From NCBI GenBank assembly GCA_964508025.1, contig CAZDSF010000062.1:1-24155 (forward strand): a stretch of DNA of 24,155 nucleotides, read 5' to 3'. The notes under the pieces are model-generated. The model made no database searches, was not told the origin of the DNA, and worked only from the letters and a program-made list of their open reading frames with translations. Positions 20,521-24,155 of this stretch are shown piece after piece (the first letter of the stretch is position 1; each line of letters starts with the position of its first letter). This DNA is from JAAZNO01 sp964508025. Lineage in GTDB: Bacteria > Chloroflexota > Anaerolineae > B4-G1 > SLSP01. The translations under genes were made by a program, and so were the position numbers.

Positions 20521-20738
20521 GTCATCGCGACCTTCGTCTCGACCGGTGCGGCCTCGGATTCGCTGTCCTGCGGAAGCGCCTGCGCCTCAAGAAATCTGAA
20601 CAGCTCCTCCAGACTGCCGAAGCCCCGCAACTCATGCGTGTGCGCATCTTCCAACGACACGCGCCAGGTCTCCCGCGCCTCAACAACGCGCCACAAGCGC
20701 AACAGATAAGCCTGGTAAGGTCGCGGCTTCTCAGACAT
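20493..20738 (-). CDS. Small TWRV-motif protein of unknown function
   Basis: 81 residues. The core YQAYLLRLWRVVEARETWRVSLEDAHTHELRGFGSLEELFRFLEA (about 8-52) is a compact strand-strand-helix unit. I recall similar short proteins as frequent in Chloroflexota genomes, often in several copies and with no known role. The tail after residue 53 is low complexity, and its last eight codons come from the family B repeat. AGGGAGG lies 6 nt before the ATG at 20738. It is directly upstream of the lipoprotein hydrolase gene on the same strand, with repeat between. Decayed copies of both genes lie at 18330-18640. Confidence 0.82.
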   Translation of the reverse strand: MSEKPRPYQAYLLRLWRVVEARETWRVSLEDAHTHELRGFGSLEELFRFLEAQALPQDSESEAAPVETKVAMTKKPKTGDG

Positions 20739-20825
20739 GGGCTGCCTCCCTGAAGGCGCTTTGGGCGGTAAAAGCAATATTCGCTGCTGGTCTGCCCGCG
20801 AATGAATTCGCAGGCTGATACACAA

Positions 20826-20889
20826 AACCCGTTGAAACGGGTTAGAGGCCCTACTCCAGGCGGTGAATGGAGTGCGTTTTTAACGCACT
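20826..20889. repeat. Paired short hairpins (REP-like) between TWRV and monooxygenase-fold genes
   Basis: AACCCGTT-GA-AACGGGTT (20826-20843) and AGTGCGTT-TTT-AACGCACT (20871-20889) are two perfect small dyads 27 nt apart. The paired layout is like REP/BIME elements, but no transposase is near and copy number is unknown. Confidence 0.6.
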
Positions 20890-20931
20890 TTGAGTATCAG
20901 CCAGTGGTTTCAACCATCGGCGTGCAGCGGC

Positions 20932-21225
20932 TCACGGCTCAACAGCAACCTCGTAGAGTTCCCGCACCGGCGGCGCAGAGAAGACACCCTTGAACCGGGC
21001 GAGCTGCTGCAGGAAAAAGCCACTCGATTCCGCGGCGATCATATCCGCTTCCGTCTCCCAGAAGGAAATCGTGATACCCTTGCCGTTCTCACGGTCCACC
21101 AGTGCGTAGAAACCGTGGAATCCCTTTTCCTGCGCTGCAGCTGGCACCACATGGTTCCGGGTGATTTCGATGCCCTCATCTACCTTGTCGAGCGGGGTCT
21201 GCACAAACGTGACTCTCGCGTACAT
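20932..21225 (-). CDS. Antibiotic-biosynthesis-monooxygenase (ABM) fold protein
   Basis: 97 residues of the dimeric ferredoxin-like ABM fold: YARVTFVQTPLDKVDEGIEITRNHVVPAAAQEKGFHGFYALVDRENGKGITISFWETEADMIA, then helix AAESSGFFLQQLARF and closing strand VRELYEVAV. Members include quinol-type monooxygenases, haem-degrading enzymes and many of unknown substrate. Nothing specific to haem binding is seen. GGAGGT lies 6 nt before the ATG. The neighbours do not suggest a pathway. It is transcribed divergently from the BTAD-STAND gene. Confidence 0.9.
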   Translation of the reverse strand: MYARVTFVQTPLDKVDEGIEITRNHVVPAAAQEKGFHGFYALVDRENGKGITISFWETEADMIAAESSGFFLQQLARFKGVFSAPPVRELYEVAVEP

Positions 21226-21412
21226 CGTCCCACCTCCCTGATTGAATGAACGGAAACACTCCTACTGCGAAACCATGGCTCCCTGAAGAAGCCTGCTGAT
21301 ACGTCTACTGTAGCCCGACGCTGTGAAAAAACTGTGAAAAGCCAACCTTGCGTCAGGGAGCTTTTGGCTTTGCACAGACCAGGAAAAGCAAATGCGGATT
21401 TTTGTGGAAAAA

Positions 21413-21442
21413 GTGACGCAAAATAAGAATCTCGACTATAAT
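21413..21442 (+). promoter_or_regulatory. Candidate promoter for the BTAD-STAND gene
   Basis: A perfect TATAAT (21437-21442) with GTGACG (21413-21418) 18 nt upstream as a weak -35, in an AT-rich stretch. The leader would be about 215 nt and contains repeats. An 8-bp dyad AAAGCCAA (21337-21344) / TTGGCTTT (21364-21371) lies upstream and could be an operator. The rest of 21226-21588 shows no gene. Confidence 0.55.
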
Positions 21443-21588
21443 GATAATAATCCACGTTGTTAAGCACCCACCATGGATTCATCACTGCAAACACGGCAAC
21501 GCATCAGGCCTGTGGCGGCTCATACTGATAGGAGTGTTACCAAACCTGTGGTGCAGCCCCGCTAATGAAAATCATTAACGCAGCGGTA

Positions 21589-21650
21589 CAGAGGAGCAGA
21601 GGAGCAGCGGTTTTCTCCTTCATCCTTCCGCCTTCAGCCTTCAGAATTTT
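21589..21650. repeat. GAGGAGCAG and CTTCATCCTTCCGCC repeats in BTAD-STAND leader
   Basis: Two GAGGAGCA units at 21591-21607 match the in-frame segment of the acyl-CoA synthetase. TTCATCCTTCCGCCTTC (21619-21635) is the exact reverse complement of 2439-2455. AGAGGAG follows 7 nt before the ATG at 21665. Confidence 0.82.
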
Positions 21651-21664
21651 TAGAGGAGTCCCCC

Positions 21665-23929
21665 ATGGCCCGTCTACAAATGACGTTTCTGGGCAATTTC
21701 GCTGTGACCCTGGATGCGCAAGCAGTCGAGACCTTCGCCTACGACAAAGTCCGCGCGCTCCTCGCTTTTCTGGTCATCGAGAGCAACTTCCCCCAGCACC
21801 GGGAGCGCCTCGCCGATTTGCTGTGGCCCGATTACCCTGAGCAAAGCGCGCGCCGCAACCTGAGCCAGGCGCTTTCGCGGCTGCGTCACGCGCTGGGAGA
21901 CGCGCAGGGCGACTTCCTGAGCATCACCGCGCGCGACGTGCAGTTCAACTGCGCAAGCGATCATTGGTGCGACGTACACGCTTTTGCGGCGCACCTTCAG
22001 GCGGCGCAGGCGCATTCTCCAGCAGACGCCGATCACACCGTGCACCTCGAGGCGGCGACGGCGCTCTATCGCGGCGACTTCTTCGCCGACCTGCTGCTGC
22101 CGGATAGCGCCCCTTTCGAAGAGTGGGCGCTGCTCGAGCGCGAGCGCCTGCGCAGCCTGTGTCTCGATGCGCTCGAACGTCTCGCCGAAAGCTATCTGGC
22201 GCAGAAGAACGCGGAGGCGGCGTTGCAGGTCGCCCGTCGCCAACTGGCCCTGGATGGCTGGCGCGAGCCTGCGCACCGGCAGGTGATGCGGGCGCTGATT
22301 CTGAGCGGGCAACGCACGGCGGCGCTGGCGCACTACGAAACCTGCCGGCAGGCGCTCGCCGCCGATCTGGGCGTGGAGCCCGAAGTCGCCACACTGGAAC
22401 TTGCCCGCGCGCTCAAGGCGCAGCCCCTGCCGGGCGAGGAGGCCCGCATCCCCGCGTGGTGGCCCCGGCAGACCGAGGACCTGGCTCCCGCGCCCGGCGC
22501 TCCACCTTTCAAGGGATTGGTCGCCTTCGACGTGCCCGATGCCGACCGCTATTTTGGCCGCGAAGCCCTGATCACCCGCCTGCTGCGCCAACTGGCGCCT
22601 GTGACGCCCTATGACCCCCGCACCGGCAGCACGCAGCTCCTTGCCGTCATCGGCGCCTCTGGGAGCGGCAAATCGTCGCTCGTGCGCGCCGGGCTGGCGG
22701 CGACCCTGCTGCGCGAGCACCCCGACTATCCTCTGCACATCCTCACCCCCACGGCGCAGCCGCTCGAAGCGTTGGCGCGGGCAGTAGCCGGAGAGGGCGA
22801 CCCCGCAGGCGCTGCTCTGGCAGCGGCCATGGCCCTCGATCCACAAGCCCTACGCACCCATCTGCTGGCCCAGCAACAGCCAATGGCGAAGTCCCAAAAA
22901 GTTCGCAACTCCACCCGCGCTACTCCCGACTCCCTACTTCCTACTCCCCGCCCCACCCTCCTCATCGTGGATCAATTCGAGGAGGTCTTCACCCTCTGCC
23001 GCGACCCGGAGATACGCCGCGCCTTTATCGCCAATCTGCTCAGCGCCGTGCAGGGCAAGGACGCGCCCGCCTTCACGCTCCTCACCCTGCGGGCCGACTT
23101 CTACGAGCATTGCGCGGCCTATCCCGCCCTGTGTGAAGCGATCAGCCGCCACCAGGTCTACATCGGCCCGATGTCGGCGGATGGTTTGCGGCGCGCCATC
23201 GAGGAACCGGCGCGGTGCGGCGGCTGGGCTTTCGAGCCGGGACTGGTAGAGCTGCTGCTGCGCGACGCCGGTGTGACTGATGGGCCACAGCCGGAGCCGG
23301 GCGCGCTGCCGTTGCTTTCGCACGCGCTACTGGAGACCTGGAACCGGCGACGCAGGCGCACGCTGACGCTCGGCGGCTATGCCGAAGCCGGCGGGGTACA
23401 AGGCGCCATCGCCACGACCGCCGAAGCCACATACCAGCACCTGGAGCCGGAGAAACAAGCGCTCGCGCGGAACATTTTCCTGCGGCTGACGGAACTCGGC
23501 GAAGGGACGCAAGACACACGCCGCCGGGTGGCGCTGACGGAGCTGCGCGCGCAGCACCCAGATGCAGAGGTCGTGAACGGCGTGCTGGCGCAGCTGGCGG
23601 ATGCGCGCCTGATCGTAACCGAACACGAGACGGCGCAGGTGGCGCACGAGGCGCTCATCCGCGAGTGGCCCACCCTGCGCGGCTGGCTGGAAGCCGACCG
23701 TGAGGGTCTGCGCCTGCACCGGCACCTCACCGAGGCGGCGCAAGCCTGGGAGCGACTGGCGCGGGATGCCGGCGAGCTCTATCGCGGGGCGCGACTGGCG
23801 CAGGCCATGGAGTGGGCTACAGCCCATGCCGCAGCCCTCAACGCGCTGGAGCAGGAATTCCTGGAGCCTCACAGGCAGCGGCAGAACGCCGCCAGGCCGA
23901 GCGCGAGGCGCAGCGGCAACGCGAGCTAG
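21665..23929 (+). CDS. BTAD-domain regulator fused to STAND-type ATPase, frameshifted near its 3-prime end
   Basis: 754 residues in this frame. Residues 1-95 form a winged helix of the OmpR/SARP type (MTFLGNFAVTLD, HRERLADLLWPDYPEQSARRNLSQALSRLR). Residues 100-245 form the helical BTAD domain (ATALYRGDFFADLL, AAALYETC-like repeats, DLGVEPE). A loop leads to an nSTAND1-like ATPase (about 270-700) entering at FKGLVAFDVPDADRYFGREA, with P-loop GASGSGKS (G330-S337), Walker B LLIVDQFEE (D436), TLRADFYEHC, GALPLLSHALLETW and VAHEALIREWPTLRGWL. A 23-residue insertion of repeat sequence sits just before Walker B. The frame is lost near 23866: the expected continuation EFLEASQ is found one base off. 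AGAGGAG precedes the ATG. Such proteins are thought to be large signal-responsive switches with C-terminal WD40 or similar sensors, and that part is outside the window. Confidence 0.9.
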   Translation: MARLQMTFLGNFAVTLDAQAVETFAYDKVRALLAFLVIESNFPQHRERLADLLWPDYPEQSARRNLSQALSRLRHALGDAQGDFLSITARDVQFNCASDHWCDVHAFAAHLQAAQAHSPADADHTVHLEAATALYRGDFFADLLLPDSAPFEEWALLERERLRSLCLDALERLAESYLAQKNAEAALQVARRQLALDGWREPAHRQVMRALILSGQRTAALAHYETCRQALAADLGVEPEVATLELARALKAQPLPGEEARIPAWWPRQTEDLAPAPGAPPFKGLVAFDVPDADRYFGREALITRLLRQLAPVTPYDPRTGSTQLLAVIGASGSGKSSLVRAGLAATLLREHPDYPLHILTPTAQPLEALARAVAGEGDPAGAALAAAMALDPQALRTHLLAQQQPMAKSQKVRNSTRATPDSLLPTPRPTLLIVDQFEEVFTLCRDPEIRRAFIANLLSAVQGKDAPAFTLLTLRADFYEHCAAYPALCEAISRHQVYIGPMSADGLRRAIEEPARCGGWAFEPGLVELLLRDAGVTDGPQPEPGALPLLSHALLETWNRRRRRTLTLGGYAEAGGVQGAIATTAEATYQHLEPEKQALARNIFLRLTELGEGTQDTRRRVALTELRAQHPDAEVVNGVLAQLADARLIVTEHETAQVAHEALIREWPTLRGWLEADREGLRLHRHLTEAAQAWERLARDAGELYRGARLAQAMEWATAHAAALNALEQEFLEPHRQRQNAARPSARRSGNAS
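22880..22954 (+). repeat. Repeat-like in-frame insertion in STAND ATPase
   Basis: Codons 406-430 read PMAKSQKVRNSTRATPDSLL and onward. The DNA at 22920-22950 is a run of TACTCCCGACTCCC / TACTTCCTACTCCCC units, like the GGGAGTAA and GGAGTC intergenic families read on the other strand. It separates a Gln-rich helix end from Walker B, where relatives have a short loop (family knowledge, not aligned). Confidence 0.65.
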
Positions 23930-24155
23930 AAACCGCGCGCCAACTGGCGGAAACGAAGCAGCGGCGGGCTGCAGAAAGCCAGGTAGCGACGCGCAAGCTG
24001 CGCTCGCGGGCGCGGATTCTGGCCTTTGCGGCGGTGGGCATCCTGCTGGCAGCGGTGCTCGCCATGACGCAGTGGCGGCAGGCGCGCGAGACGGCGCAGG
24101 AGAACGCAACGCTGGCGGACGCGAACGCCAACATCGCAGCGACGGCGGTGGCGGT
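23869..24155 (+). pseudogene. Frameshifted continuation of the BTAD-STAND protein with membrane helix
   Basis: From TCA at 23869 the frame is open to the window end: SQAAAERRQAEREAQRQREL, an Arg/Glu/Gln-rich coiled-coil stretch, then a transmembrane helix (ARILAFAAVGILLAAVLAM), then an Ala/Asn/Thr-rich segment (ATLADANANIAATAVA). This is the usual sequel to FLEAS in these ATPases. Restoring one G at 23866-23867 (GAGGCCTC for GAGCCTC) joins it to the upstream frame. It may be a real mutation or a base-calling error. Confidence 0.85.

Overview
The window looks like part of a draft or metagenome-assembled genome of a GC-rich bacterium, most likely Chloroflexota (Anaerolineae/Caldilineae-like). 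This rests on gene content and not on a marker gene: a BTAD/STAND-type ATPase regulator, a small TWRxxLEDxHTxE protein, paired zinc-ribbon membrane proteins, a fused ADP-forming acyl-CoA synthetase, and intergenic spaces filled with short degenerate tandem repeats. Two runs of N (10 and 100 bases) mark assembly joins. I found no rRNA, tRNA, CRISPR array, integrase or insertion sequence.

Region 1 (1-7.3 kb) is metabolism and transport: a GH13 alpha-glucosidase (cut by the window edge), a D-amino acid aminotransferase, an EamA exporter and an MFS transporter on the minus strand, then a divergent 705-residue acyl-CoA synthetase on the plus strand. Region 2 (7.4-13 kb) holds a WYL-domain regulator, a four-helix-bundle protein broken by a contig join, a GyrI-like ligand-binding protein behind an inverted-repeat operator candidate, a GNAT acetyltransferase, an ADP-ribose-type Nudix hydrolase, a Pro/Gln-rich membrane protein, a small Cys-rich DUF6485 protein and a pyruvate-kinase-C-domain protein. 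Region 3 (13.3-15.7 kb) is a translationally coupled pair of paralogous zinc-ribbon membrane proteins. Region 4 (15.9-16.9 kb) is a compact two-gene module, a small protein plus an AbiEii-like nucleotidyltransferase, with a textbook promoter that predicts a leaderless mRNA. Region 5 (17-21.2 kb) is accessory: a 390-residue two-repeat protein that may have a lipid-binding fold, a small secreted protein, a lipoprotein alpha/beta hydrolase lacking its nucleophile serine, the small TWRV protein, decayed copies of those last two, and a monooxygenase-fold protein. Region 6 (21.4 kb to the end) is a BTAD-STAND signalling ATPase with a one-base frameshift before its membrane segment.

The most distinctive property is the repeats. 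Most larger intergenic spaces contain short tandem repeats (7-10 bp units) of a few families that recur across the window. Two leaders carry the same composite repeat in the same order and orientation ahead of the ribosome-binding site. Repeat sequence also supplies a Shine-Dalgarno site, gene ends and stop codons, and two apparent in-frame insertions inside enzymes.
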